NCBI GenBank assembly: GCA_031963045.1 | Contig: JASSUK010000034.1 | Location: forward strand, 67,705 to 131,704 | DNA length: 64,000 nt | Source: JASSUD01 sp031963045 | GTDB taxonomy: Bacteria > Pseudomonadota > Gammaproteobacteria > Burkholderiales > Burkholderiaceae | Direction: 5' to 3' | Part shown: one piece after another, positions 51,773-61,000 of the stretch | Layout of the letters: each line of letters begins with the position of its first letter | How positions within the stretch are numbered: the first letter of the stretch is position 1 | Notes under the pieces: model-generated | The model's input: the letters and a program-made list of their open reading frames with translations, nothing else | The model's database searches: none | What the model was told of the DNA's origin: nothing | Program-made: the position numbers and the translations under genes

Positions 51773-54391
51773 TCAAGCTCTCAGCGATATTGCCTGGCGT
51801 TGCTTTAACAATCGCTCATTTTCTTCGCTTAAGCCTTTTACCCCTTCGATTAAAGCATTCCTCACTGTAAGAGCCTCTTGTGCTGTACTTGAGCACAGAA
51901 GCGTCCAGTACTCCGCTCCCTCTTTTATCACGCGCAGCAGGCGTACGGATTTATCTTCACTCCCAACTGCTAAATAAAGACTATTGGCCTTCTCTCTCCA
52001 GCAGACATCAGCCACACGCTGTATTGGATCTTCCAACACCAATTTACAGCAACCTGTCTCCACGTCCCATATACGCACGGTATAGTCATCACTGCCAGAG
52101 GCAATTAGATCGCCTTTCGGTGAAAATGCCACACTATTAACCGTACCGCTATGACCTTCTAAGACATGGAGGCAAACACCAGTTTTCACATCCCACAGGC
52201 GCACTTTATTATCCATACTGCCGGAAGCAAGCTGGTCGCCTGTTGAATACGCAACGCTAGTCACCCAACTTGTATGGCCGCTTAGAATGTGGTGGCACGC
52301 CCCGGTTACAGAGTCCCATAGACGCAATGTATAGTCATGACTACCAGAGACAAGCTGATCGCCTATAGGTGAATACGCCAAGCTACTAACCGTACTACTA
52401 TGGCCATTTAGGATATGGTGACAATCACCAATTTTTACATCCCATAGACGCACTGTATTATCACCGCTACCAGAGGCAAGCTGATCGCCATTCGGTGAAT
52501 ACACTACGCTATAGACTGGCCTTTTATGGCCCTGTAAGGTGCGGATAGGAGCACCGGTTTTTAAGTCTCGCAGACCTACTGTATTGACCCATGTACCCGA
52601 AGCGATCTGATCGCCTTTGGGTGAACGCGCATGACTATAAGTTGAATCCACGCTAAAGCTTGGGGTATTGAGAAAGAAGTGACAACTGGTGTCCCAATTC
52701 CATCTATATAGCGCCGTAGACTCCCTTCTACCCGAGGGAGCGCTTTTGAGCGAGGACGCGATACTATAAATGAGGCTTGTCTGGCCGTTTAAGGTGCGGC
52801 TGGAAGCATCGGTTTTCACCTCCCACAGACGCACTTTATTGTCTAGGCGGCCAATAGAGGCAATGTGATCTCCTTTGGGCGAGTACAAGACGCGGGTAAC
52901 TTCGCTTTTGTGGCCTCTTAAGATACGGAGAAGAACACCGGTTTTCGCGTCCCACAGACACACTGTCTTATCCAAGCTGCCAGAGGCAATCTGATCTCCT
53001 TTCGGCGAGTACGCCACGCCCGTAACGTAGTTTGTATGGCCTTTTAAGAGACGAAGAGGAGCACCCGTTTTAAAATCCCACTGACGCACTGTATTGTCTT
53101 CACTGCCAAACGCAATCTGATCTCCTTTCGGTGAGTAAACCACGCTAGTAGACCAAATGCCATAGCCTGTTAAGGTATAGAGGAGAACACCAATTTCTAC
53201 GTCCCATAGACGCACTGTCCTATCCTCACTACCAGAAGCAAGCTGATCACCTGTGGGCGAAAACACGACACTTTGAACTTCCTTTGTATGGCCAGTTAAG
53301 GTGTGGAGAAGAACGCCGGTTTTCGCATCCCACAAACACACCGTATTGTCCCTACTGCCAGAAGCAATCTGATTGCCTCTGGGTGAATACGCAACGCTTC
53401 GAACTTCCTTTGTATGGCCAGTTAAGGCGTGAAGAAGGTCTCCGGTTTTCATATCCCACAGACGCACTGTATTATCTTCACTACCACAGGCAAGCTGATC
53501 GCCTGTGGGTGAAAACACAACGCTATTGATGGAATTTTTCCACCTGCCATCGCAAACGAAGGTCTGAATCTTTTGCCAGTTCGAAGTATCATATACATTG
53601 ATATGGCCATTCAAAAGACCCACTGCGCATGTTCTTCCATGCGGTGAATAGGCGCAGGCTCGCGCCATGCTATCTTCTTCGAGAAATGGCAACTCACCAA
53701 ACTGCACTTCAGCCATCTGCGCGCCATTTAAATTCGCACGGTGCAGCCATGCCTGCTGAAGTTGGACTCCTGTTAAATCGGCATCTTGTAACTGAGCATG
53801 ATCGAACATCCCCCCACTCAAATCCGCATAGGGAACTCGTATTCCTCTTAAATTAGCTCCATTAAGCTGGACACCGCTTTGCACCAAGAAAGTCAGCGCC
53901 CTCGAAGCTATAGCTTGCACCTCTTCTTTTTCCGAGCGCTTGACCCAATCTAATAGCTTTTTCTGTAACCCTAGGTTTTGTTGAACTGTTTTTTTTAAAA
54001 ATTCAAATATGAATGAATTATCAAGAAGGTATAACAGCTTAAAAAATGCATATTTCTCTATAACTTGATCGAGCTCCCCAGCTTCTCCTAAAATTTGCAA
54101 TTGATTTGATGCATAGGCTAGCAAGCTAGTATCTGCGCTCACTAGAGCGTGCCGATATTTTGGCAAAATCCTGCAATGCAGCAAATATAGTTTGAGAACA
54201 GGCGAGCCTGGGGACCCATTATTGAGAGTCGGTGTAATTAATGCTTGTAATAGAGAACGCAGATCGGAGGGATGCAGCCGATCTAGCACTTCTAGTTGTA
54301 TTTCAACAGGGAGTGAAACTAATGGGGAAGTTAAAGCTTTTTGCGCCGTCTGAGCAGACTGAATAGTGGCGTTCGAAATAGGAGATACCAT
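51773..54391 (-). CDS. F-box/pentapeptide/WD40 protein with 14 blades
   Basis: An 872-residue protein; the ATG at 54389-54391 is chosen because TGGAG precedes it (a GTG three codons upstream is also open). Residues ~24-62 are an F-box (LVSLPVEIQLEVLDRLHPSD). About 177-230 are pentapeptide repeats (GANLRGIRVPYADLSGG, ANLNGAQMAEVQFG). From ~243 to ~835 there are 14 WD40 repeats, ten of them close to SPxGDQLASGSxDNTVRLWD, enough for two seven-bladed propellers. The eighth and ninth repeats are degenerate. Layout equals eukaryotic FBXW substrate receptors plus a pentapeptide spacer. A host-ubiquitin role is inferred. Confidence 0.87.
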   Translation of the reverse strand: MVSPISNATIQSAQTAQKALTSPLVSLPVEIQLEVLDRLHPSDLRSLLQALITPTLNNGSPGSPVLKLYLLHCRILPKYRHALVSADTSLLAYASNQLQILGEAGELDQVIEKYAFFKLLYLLDNSFIFEFLKKTVQQNLGLQKKLLDWVKRSEKEEVQAIASRALTFLVQSGVQLNGANLRGIRVPYADLSGGMFDHAQLQDADLTGVQLQQAWLHRANLNGAQMAEVQFGELPFLEEDSMARACAYSPHGRTCAVGLLNGHINVYDTSNWQKIQTFVCDGRWKNSINSVVFSPTGDQLACGSEDNTVRLWDMKTGDLLHALTGHTKEVRSVAYSPRGNQIASGSRDNTVCLWDAKTGVLLHTLTGHTKEVQSVVFSPTGDQLASGSEDRTVRLWDVEIGVLLYTLTGYGIWSTSVVYSPKGDQIAFGSEDNTVRQWDFKTGAPLRLLKGHTNYVTGVAYSPKGDQIASGSLDKTVCLWDAKTGVLLRILRGHKSEVTRVLYSPKGDHIASIGRLDNKVRLWEVKTDASSRTLNGQTSLIYSIASSLKSAPSGRRESTALYRWNWDTSCHFFLNTPSFSVDSTYSHARSPKGDQIASGTWVNTVGLRDLKTGAPIRTLQGHKRPVYSVVYSPNGDQLASGSGDNTVRLWDVKIGDCHHILNGHSSTVSSLAYSPIGDQLVSGSHDYTLRLWDSVTGACHHILSGHTSWVTSVAYSTGDQLASGSMDNKVRLWDVKTGVCLHVLEGHSGTVNSVAFSPKGDLIASGSDDYTVRIWDVETGCCKLVLEDPIQRVADVCWREKANSLYLAVGSEDKSVRLLRVIKEGAEYWTLLCSSTAQEALTVRNALIEGVKGLSEENERLLKQRQAISLRA
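52000..53640 (-). repeat. WD40-coding tandem repeats (~126 bp)
   Basis: Phrases such as CCCACAGACGCACTGTATTA, CCAGAGGCAAGCTGATCGCC and GGTGAATACGCCACG recur about every 120-130 bases. DNA-level identity between units is high, including at synonymous positions. This implies recent duplication or gene conversion among blades. Confidence 0.8.
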
Positions 54392-54575
54392 CGTAGACAC
54401 TCCAGGACCAGGTATTAATTACAGAAAAAATTGCCGCGCCTGTAGCTAGCTTTACTTTCCTAAATACTTCTGATCTCAGCGATAGGCGATGAGGGCAATT
54501 ATTATCTTACCGATTAACCTCTTATAGAAAGCTTAGCAAGATAAGAGAGGAAATGTATAGCACCATCTCCATCCA

Positions 54576-55424
54576 TCAGCTGATTTGACGTAATTCTGTG
54601 TTAATTGCTAGCTGCATATTACGTGCGGTGTGTGCCGCGGCTTGTGCAAAGTCTTCTTTGGCGCTGGCATAGAGTACGGCGCGTGAGGTGTTGATGAGCA
54701 TGCCTGTTCCTGCTGCGTTGCGGCCAGCTTGGACGGTGGCGCTTAGATCGCCTCCTTGGGCTCCAATACCAGGGATAAGTAAGGGCATCTCTCCTACTAT
54801 ATGGCGTACGGCAGCGATTTCTTTAGGGAAGGTGGCGCCTACTACTAGGCCAATCTGCCCTTTTTGGTTCCATTTTTGTGAGGCTAGATGGGCGACATAT
54901 TGGTAGAGTGGCTGTTCTGCTGGTGAGCCATTTATAGTGGTTTGTATAGTTAGATTTTGAAGGTCGGAGCCGCCTGGGTTAGAGGTGCGGCATAATAAAA
55001 TGACTCCTTTGTCTTCATATTCTAGATAGGGCTCAATCGAATCTAGACCCATGTAAGGGTTAACGGTTAGGGCATCTGCGCGATAGCGTTCAAATGCTTC
55101 ACGGGCATAGCACTGTGCGGTAGAGCCAATATCACCACGCTTTGCATCCAAAATAACGAGCAGGCCTGGGTGGTGTGTGTGAATGTATTCGATTAATTGT
55201 TCTAATGTTTCTTCTGCGCGATGTGCTGCAAAATAGGCAATTTGTGGTTTAAAGGCGCAGACATACGGCGCAGTGGCATCGATAATGGCGCGACAAAATT
55301 CAAAAAAAGCGTCTTTGTGTCCAGCCAGATGGGCAGGAAAACGGGCAGGCTCAGGGTCTAACCCCACGCATAAAAGCGAATTTGTGCGCTGCCAGGCCTG
55401 ATTTAAAGAGAGAAGAAAAGACAT
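54576..55424 (-). CDS. pyrF: Orotidine 5'-phosphate decarboxylase
   Basis: Converts OMP to UMP, the last step of de novo pyrimidine synthesis. The 282-residue protein belongs to the longer (group 2) PyrF family: LCVGLDPEPARFP at the start, the catalytic motif VILDAKRGDIGSTAQCYAR, then ALTVNPYMGLDSIEPYLEY and LIPGIGAQGGDLSATVQAG. The start at the ATG at 55422-55424 (MSFLLSLNQAW) matches the family; the frame is open 14 codons further. queF lies about 70 bases upstream on the same strand. Confidence 0.96.
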   Translation of the reverse strand: MSFLLSLNQAWQRTNSLLCVGLDPEPARFPAHLAGHKDAFFEFCRAIIDATAPYVCAFKPQIAYFAAHRAEETLEQLIEYIHTHHPGLLVILDAKRGDIGSTAQCYAREAFERYRADALTVNPYMGLDSIEPYLEYEDKGVILLCRTSNPGGSDLQNLTIQTTINGSPAEQPLYQYVAHLASQKWNQKGQIGLVVGATFPKEIAAVRHIVGEMPLLIPGIGAQGGDLSATVQAGRNAAGTGMLINTSRAVLYASAKEDFAQAAAHTARNMQLAINTELRQIS

Positions 55425-55494
55425 AGCAGCCCCGTTAATGTGGAATATATACTCAATGCATAGCAAGATTCAAAAATGGCAGATGCCTCGCTCT

Positions 55495-56358
55495 TTACTG
55501 GCGCATTGTCCTAGCTAATTTTGGCACAACCTGTTCATAGTTGCTGCGAAATGGATTGATATCTAAGCCGCCGCGCCGTGTGAAACGCGCATATACACTA
55601 AGCTTAGAAGGTGCGCATACTTTGAGCACATCTGTGAAAATCTGCTCGACACATTGCTCATGGAAGCCTGCATGTAGACGGTACGATACTAAATATTGCA
55701 GCAAACTTGCATGGTCAATGGGGGCACCACGGTAGTGAATATCTATGCTTGCCCAGTCTGGCTGTTGGGTTACAGGGCACATGGATTTGAATAGGTCTGA
55801 GATCAACCTTTCTTCCACGGTAGTAGTTTCGTTATGTATGCGCAGCAGAGAGGGCGTGGGTTCATACACGCTGATGTCGACCTCTATTTTATCTAAAGAG
55901 ATTCCTTCTAGCTCTTGCTGCACCAGCACGCTGTTTGGTTTGTGAGGAGCTGCCCAATTTTCTTGTAAAAAGAGATCAAGTGTAACGGGAGCACCACAAG
56001 CCTGCGATATATCGCGGCTCATCGTTTCTCGCATTGCTTCTATCGATGCTACTTTGATTTGTGCAAACCCGCTCAAATAGAGTTTCAGCGACTTAGACTC
56101 GACCAGATAGGGTGATTGAGCAGGTACGGTAAGTGTGGCGATGCCAACGTGTGGTTTACCGCGCTGATCTAACCACGAGAGCTCGTAGGCATTCCAAATA
56201 TCTAGCCCCCAAAAAGGCAAAGGCGCTGTTATTCCAAGCGCTTCTCGTGCTGCTTGCCTGGGGATAGGGAAGAGTAGACCTGGATCATATTGCGTGACAG
56301 CCGCACTCACTTTACCTAGAGGGGAATCGTTAGGGGTGTGTAGTGCAAAGGAATGCAT
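55495..56358 (-). CDS. queF: NADPH-dependent 7-cyano-7-deazaguanine reductase
   Basis: Reduces preQ0 to preQ1 in queuosine biosynthesis. The 287 residues match the long, two-domain (YqcD/E. coli) type. SPYLVESKSLKLYLSGF lies in the N-terminal half. The catalytic Cys sits in KSMCPVTQQPDWASIDIHY, with the conserved Asp seven residues later. YRLHAGFHEQCVEQIF and the C-terminal FTRRGGLDINPFRS complete the pattern. It reads towards pyrF and may share its transcript. Confidence 0.97.
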   Translation of the reverse strand: MHSFALHTPNDSPLGKVSAAVTQYDPGLLFPIPRQAAREALGITAPLPFWGLDIWNAYELSWLDQRGKPHVGIATLTVPAQSPYLVESKSLKLYLSGFAQIKVASIEAMRETMSRDISQACGAPVTLDLFLQENWAAPHKPNSVLVQQELEGISLDKIEVDISVYEPTPSLLRIHNETTTVEERLISDLFKSMCPVTQQPDWASIDIHYRGAPIDHASLLQYLVSYRLHAGFHEQCVEQIFTDVLKVCAPSKLSVYARFTRRGGLDINPFRSNYEQVVPKLARTMRQ

Positions 56359-56623
56359 ATAGCGTTTTTAACCGGTTAGACCAATGAATTATGGGATGGC
56401 TTATGGGAAATAGCGTGTTATGCCTCTACCTATTGAGCATTGAGGCCATACCTTACTGAACTTACTGAAAAATAATTCAGATTTCACTTCTTCCGCTCTC
56501 CTGCCTTTTCTATAAGAATACCTCATTCATTAGAATCTTGCTTTTCTAATTGCCTTATACCCTTGTATTCATACATTCTTGGCTTCCACGAACCCGCATA
56601 AGATATGTATTTATAATCTCAAT

Positions 56624-57772
56624 ATGTTCAACGTAAAAAACCAACTCACCCCTCCTGGAATATCAGCTGCAAACGCATCATCATTTTTATCTTTTATTAG
56701 GAGTGAAATATCGGAAGTATCCAAGCAGGATACTAGCGCATTACCAGAGAAAATTTTTATGGCAAGCTCATTAAACTCCGATGAAAGTATGCGCCCTACC
56801 GCAGATTTTTTAATAAATTATATAACGGCATTAAACAATAATGGATACACATCGGATACGATCATCTCCATGCTTCTACAGTATTTGAATACGCATGTAT
56901 TGCCTATTGATTCTTCGCAAGATGCAATACAAAATAGCCCACTTACTACTCCGCCACCTCCTGCGCCTTACAAGCCCACTCTTCTTGAATCTTACTACTT
57001 TGATACTTCAGAAGAAGAAGAAGGAGGAGGAGATACTATGGAAGCATCTGCAGGCCCCTTGTCATCACAAGACATGCAAAACATTATCTATTCTATACAG
57101 AACTTTGAAAACACACCACCTGCTCCGATAGAAACGGGGTGCCCTTCTCATACTGTATTTTCTGATAATACATTTGATAATACCGCCCTCCATATTCCTC
57201 TGCTTAAAAAAAATGATGTTGCATTGTATGCACCTTCCCCTATACAACTTGCTACGATACCCTGCATTCCAAAAAATAGGGTAGCAAACACTGCAATGCA
57301 TATGGCCACTCTACCTTTTACAGCCCCAAAAAAGAGTGCAGATACCCTATATAAACCAATCAGGCCAAAAGAAAATGTACTAATAAATACATTTAAAGAT
57401 AAAATACAAATTATTATAAATGAAACTCTTGGAAGAAAAGATTTTTTAAAAAAATCCAGTCACCTAAAAAAAGATAATACTTATATAGCTTATATCCATT
57501 CAAATAATAATAAAAAACATAAAGACAAATTAAAACTTTACTCTAAAGAATTTCAAGAATTAGTGATGGATACCTATAGAAAAATTTCGGATAAAAATAA
57601 AAAATACCGACCAAGGGAAGATAAATTTATCCCCTTAAATTTTATTGGGGATTTATTTGACTTGGGAGAGCGTCAACTAAAAAATATCATACGTTCTTAT
57701 ACCTCCAGTGATGGATCCAAAATTTCTGTACTGCACACCAAAAAGATAGCCATGCATCACAAAATAGCGTGA
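56624..57772 (+). CDS. Hypothetical protein with acidic and basic halves
   Basis: No family recognised. The start is uncertain: the ATG at 56624 (MFNVKNQLTPPGISAAN) is used here, but the frame opens at a TTG at 56579, and neither has a strong ribosome site. The ~382-residue product has a Ser/Pro-rich N-terminal half, a Glu/Gly run (SEEEEGGGDTM, from GAAGAAG/GGAGGAG repeats) and a basic C-terminal domain (about 265-382) with helix-rich charged sequence (YSKEFQELVMDTYRKIS, LGERQLKNIIRSYTSSDGS). No membrane segment. It is an AT-rich accessory insertion between queF and proS. Confidence 0.65.
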   Translation: MFNVKNQLTPPGISAANASSFLSFIRSEISEVSKQDTSALPEKIFMASSLNSDESMRPTADFLINYITALNNNGYTSDTIISMLLQYLNTHVLPIDSSQDAIQNSPLTTPPPPAPYKPTLLESYYFDTSEEEEGGGDTMEASAGPLSSQDMQNIIYSIQNFENTPPAPIETGCPSHTVFSDNTFDNTALHIPLLKKNDVALYAPSPIQLATIPCIPKNRVANTAMHMATLPFTAPKKSADTLYKPIRPKENVLINTFKDKIQIIINETLGRKDFLKKSSHLKKDNTYIAYIHSNNNKKHKDKLKLYSKEFQELVMDTYRKISDKNKKYRPREDKFIPLNFIGDLFDLGERQLKNIIRSYTSSDGSKISVLHTKKIAMHHKIA

Positions 57773-57904
57773 TAATTTTTACCTACCAATTTACCGAGCT
57801 GCTAAATTAAGGCAGACTCTAGGCCTTTTGCGCAGCTATCCATTGCATTCTTCGGCATGCTGATGCTGCATCACTCGTTTTAACTGATTTTTTGGAATCC
57901 ATGC

Positions 57905-59662
57905 ATGAAGGCTTCTCACTTTTTAATCCGTACGCTGAAAGAAGCACCTAGCGATGCAGAGACTGCCAGTCATAAGCTGATGATACGTGCAGGGATGATT
58001 CGCCGTGTGGCAAGTGGCATTTATAGTTATTTGCCGCTTGCGCTGCGCTCAATGAGAAAAGTTGAAGCGATTATTCGAGAAGAAATGCAAGCCGCAGGTG
58101 CATTAGAAGTTGCACTGCCCAGCGTCCAGCCTGCAGAGTTATGGAAAAAATCACAGCGCTGGACGAAATATGGTCCTGAGCTGCTTCGTTTTAAAGATCG
58201 CCATGATCGCGATTTTGTTATTGGACCCACGCACGAAGAGGTCGTGACAGATCTTGCCCGTCAGCTGATTAAAAGCTATCGCCACCTGCCGTGTAACCTC
58301 TACCAGATTCAAACCAAGTTTCGCGATGAAATACGGCCTCGCTTTGGTGTGATGCGCGGTCGTGAGTTTTTAATGAAAGATGCCTACTCTTTCGATCGCG
58401 ATGCAGAGGGTTTAGCAGCAAGTTACGACAAAATGGTGTTGGCGTATGAACGGATTTTTACGCGCCTTGGGTTGGTTTTTCGTCGGGTACAAGCGGACAA
58501 CGGAGCGATCGGCGGGCAAGCTTCGCAAGAGTTTCATGTCATTACGGCGGCGGGGGAAGATGCGCTGGCGTATTGTCCAGAATCTCAATATGCAGCAAAT
58601 ATAGAGGTTGCACAGGCGCTCCCCCCTTCAGGCAAACGCCCAGCACCGCATGAGACGCTCACACGTGTAGCCACGCCAAACACAACGACCTGCGCAGAAG
58701 TCGCTGCTTTTTTAGAAGTCCCTATTACGCACGTAGTCAAATCGATTGTGCTAATTGCTCAAAAAGAAGGGCAAGCACCCTACCCTGTTTTGGCACTGGT
58801 GCGCGCAGACCATACTTTTAATGAAATTAAAGCGCATAAGGTCATTGGGGATGCATTCCGTTTTGCAAGCGATACCGAAATTTTGCAGTGGTTTAAAACG
58901 CCTCCAGGGTATATAGGCCCGCTCTTTCAAGCAGAATCCACCGAGGCTCAAACAACGCCCTCCCCTATAAAAATCATTGCCGATTGGGCGGTATTGCAAA
59001 TGAGGGATTTTGTCATTGGGGCCAATGAGGCCCACGCTCACTATCGAGGAGTGAACTGGGAACGTGATCTCGCAGCACCAGAAGGAGCCGATCTACGTAA
59101 TGCTTGTGAAGGCGATCTCTCACCGGATGGCAAAGGTACCTTAGCCGTATGCCGTGGAATTGAGGTAGGGCATGTATTTCAAATAGGTACGAGTTATTCC
59201 GAGGCAATGGGAGCAACCTGGCTCGATGAGACAGGCCGTACACAACCCATCAGCATGGGCTGTTATGGCATAGGGGTGAGCCGCATTTTAGGTGCAGCTA
59301 TTGAGCAGAACTATGATGCTCGGGGAATAATATGGCCTGAAGCACTGGCGCCCTTTGAAGTGGTGCTCTGCCCCTTGTCTTATAGTCGCAATGAGCGTGT
59401 TCGTGAAACCAGTCAAGCGCTCTATGCTGCACTGCAAAAAGCAGGCGTGGATGTCGTGCTCGATGATCGTGAAGAGCGTCTTGGTGCCATGCTAGCGGAC
59501 TGGGAACTGATTGGCATTCCACACCGCTTAGTAATTGGTGAGCGTAATTTAGAGTCTGGGTGCGTGGAATATCAAGGCCGACGCGATGAAAAAGCCATGT
59601 TGATTCCGCTTGAAGAAGCTGCAGATATCGTGGTCTCTAAACTTTCAAAGGTCACTCTGTAG
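57905..59662 (+). CDS. proS: Prolyl-tRNA synthetase
   Basis: Charges tRNA-Pro with proline. The 585-residue protein is the bacterial type with an inserted editing domain (about 225-390, including VVKSIVLIAQKEG and LVRADHTFNEIKAHK). Class II core motifs are visible: RRVASGIYSYLPLALR, FVIGPTHEEVVTDLARQ, QIQTKFRDEIRPRFGVMRGREFLMKDAYSF and SMGCYGIGVSRILGAAIEQ. The C-terminal anticodon-binding domain has LDDREERLGAMLADWELIGI. A perfect hairpin without a long T run follows the gene. Confidence 0.98.
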   Translation: MKASHFLIRTLKEAPSDAETASHKLMIRAGMIRRVASGIYSYLPLALRSMRKVEAIIREEMQAAGALEVALPSVQPAELWKKSQRWTKYGPELLRFKDRHDRDFVIGPTHEEVVTDLARQLIKSYRHLPCNLYQIQTKFRDEIRPRFGVMRGREFLMKDAYSFDRDAEGLAASYDKMVLAYERIFTRLGLVFRRVQADNGAIGGQASQEFHVITAAGEDALAYCPESQYAANIEVAQALPPSGKRPAPHETLTRVATPNTTTCAEVAAFLEVPITHVVKSIVLIAQKEGQAPYPVLALVRADHTFNEIKAHKVIGDAFRFASDTEILQWFKTPPGYIGPLFQAESTEAQTTPSPIKIIADWAVLQMRDFVIGANEAHAHYRGVNWERDLAAPEGADLRNACEGDLSPDGKGTLAVCRGIEVGHVFQIGTSYSEAMGATWLDETGRTQPISMGCYGIGVSRILGAAIEQNYDARGIIWPEALAPFEVVLCPLSYSRNERVRETSQALYAALQKAGVDVVLDDREERLGAMLADWELIGIPHRLVIGERNLESGCVEYQGRRDEKAMLIPLEEAADIVVSKLSKVTL

Positions 59663-59677
59663 ACTGGCTTTGGTTTA

Positions 59678-59709
59678 GGGCATGTCCTCAATTGCTTGAG
59701 GACATGCCC
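59678..59709 (+). terminator. Hairpin between proS and lolC
   Basis: GGGCATGTCCTCA (59678-59690) pairs exactly with TGAGGACATGCCC (59697-59709). It has no clear T run. It overlaps the earliest possible lolC start codon, which supports the later start at 59738. Confidence 0.65.
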
Positions 59710-59737
59710 GACTCCTCCCCCCAAAAAAAGGAAAAGC

Positions 59738-61000
59738 TTGAACTTCCCCTACGAATGGCAAATCGCCTGGCGCTATACGCGCGTTGGAAAGCGCAGTACA
59801 GGCAATGGCTTTATTTCTTTTATTTCATTAGTTTCCATGCTGGGTATTGCGCTGGGTGTGGCGGCTTTAATTGTTGTACTTTCTGTAATGAATGGATTTC
59901 AAAAGGAAGTGCGCAATCGCATGCTGTCCGTGCTGGCGCATATTGAAATTTTTTCGCCTACGCGCGCGCAAGGGGCACTGCCTGATTGGCAGGCTATTTT
60001 GCGTACTGCGCAGCGCAATGCGCAGGTTAAAGCAGGTGCGCCCACTATTGAATCTCAGGCTTTGCTCACGCATCGGGGGGCTATTAGTGGGATTGGGCTA
60101 CGAGGGATTGATCCATCGCTAGAATCACAGGTTTCCGATTTTCATCGGCAAATGCAGGTTGGGCAATTGTCTGACCTTACTGCTGGGCGCTTTGGCATCG
60201 TACTGGGAGCAGATTTGGCTGCCGCGCTGGGCGTACGCGTGGGCGACCCTATCACCCTCATTGCCCCTCAAGGCACCATCAGCCCGGCAGGGCTTGCGCC
60301 TCGGTTAAAAATGTTTAGAGTGACTGGCATTTTTCAGTCGGGGCATTACACTTTTGATAGTGCACTGGCCTTGATCCATATTGCAGATGCAGAAACTTTT
60401 TTACGCCTTGGTGCACCAACAGGGGTGCGCTTACGTATTGAAGACATGCAACATGCGCCGCAGGTGGCTCGAGAAATTGCAAATCAGTTATCGAGTGAGC
60501 TAGCTGTTTCAGACTGGACACAGCAAAACGCAACCTGGTTTTCTGCCGTACAGATCGAAAAACGCATGATGTTTATCATTCTGACCTTGATCATTGCCGT
60601 GGCTGTTTTTAATTTAGTCTCTTCTTTGGTGATGACAGTAACGGATAAACAAGCGGATATTGCCATTTTACGAACGCTAGGCGCTAAGCCTTGCTCGATT
60701 ATGAAAATCTTTATTCTTCAGGGTTTAACGATTGGCTTAATCGGTACAGGCCTAGGTGTGGCGCTGGGCTGCCTGATCTCCGTGAGCATCCCCGAAGTGT
60801 TGCCTATTATCGAGCATGCTTTTGGCATACATTTTTTACCTCCTAGCGTATATTTTATTAATGAGCTGCCTTCTGAACTGAAACTGGCAGATGTCACACG
60901 CATAGCAGGTATAGCTTTCACCCTGTGTGCGCTAGCTACGCTCTACCCCAGCTGGCAAGCCTCCCGCATTCATCCTGCACAGGCGCTACGCTATGAGTAA
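59738..61000 (+). CDS. lolC: Lipoprotein-releasing permease LolC/LolE
   Basis: Inner-membrane subunit of the LolCDE machine that extracts outer-membrane lipoproteins and hands them to LolA. I place the start at the TTG at 59738 because AAGGAAAAGC precedes it and the product MNFPYEWQIAWRYTRVGKRS matches the family N-terminus; the frame opens at 59696. The 420 residues have one N-terminal helix (SLVSMLGIALGVAALIVVLS), a large periplasmic domain and three C-terminal helices, ending YPSWQASRIHPAQALRYE. It overlaps lolD by eight bases. Only one permease gene is present, typical of Burkholderiales. Confidence 0.94.
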   Translation: MNFPYEWQIAWRYTRVGKRSTGNGFISFISLVSMLGIALGVAALIVVLSVMNGFQKEVRNRMLSVLAHIEIFSPTRAQGALPDWQAILRTAQRNAQVKAGAPTIESQALLTHRGAISGIGLRGIDPSLESQVSDFHRQMQVGQLSDLTAGRFGIVLGADLAAALGVRVGDPITLIAPQGTISPAGLAPRLKMFRVTGIFQSGHYTFDSALALIHIADAETFLRLGAPTGVRLRIEDMQHAPQVAREIANQLSSELAVSDWTQQNATWFSAVQIEKRMMFIILTLIIAVAVFNLVSSLVMTVTDKQADIAILRTLGAKPCSIMKIFILQGLTIGLIGTGLGVALGCLISVSIPEVLPIIEHAFGIHFLPPSVYFINELPSELKLADVTRIAGIAFTLCALATLYPSWQASRIHPAQALRYE

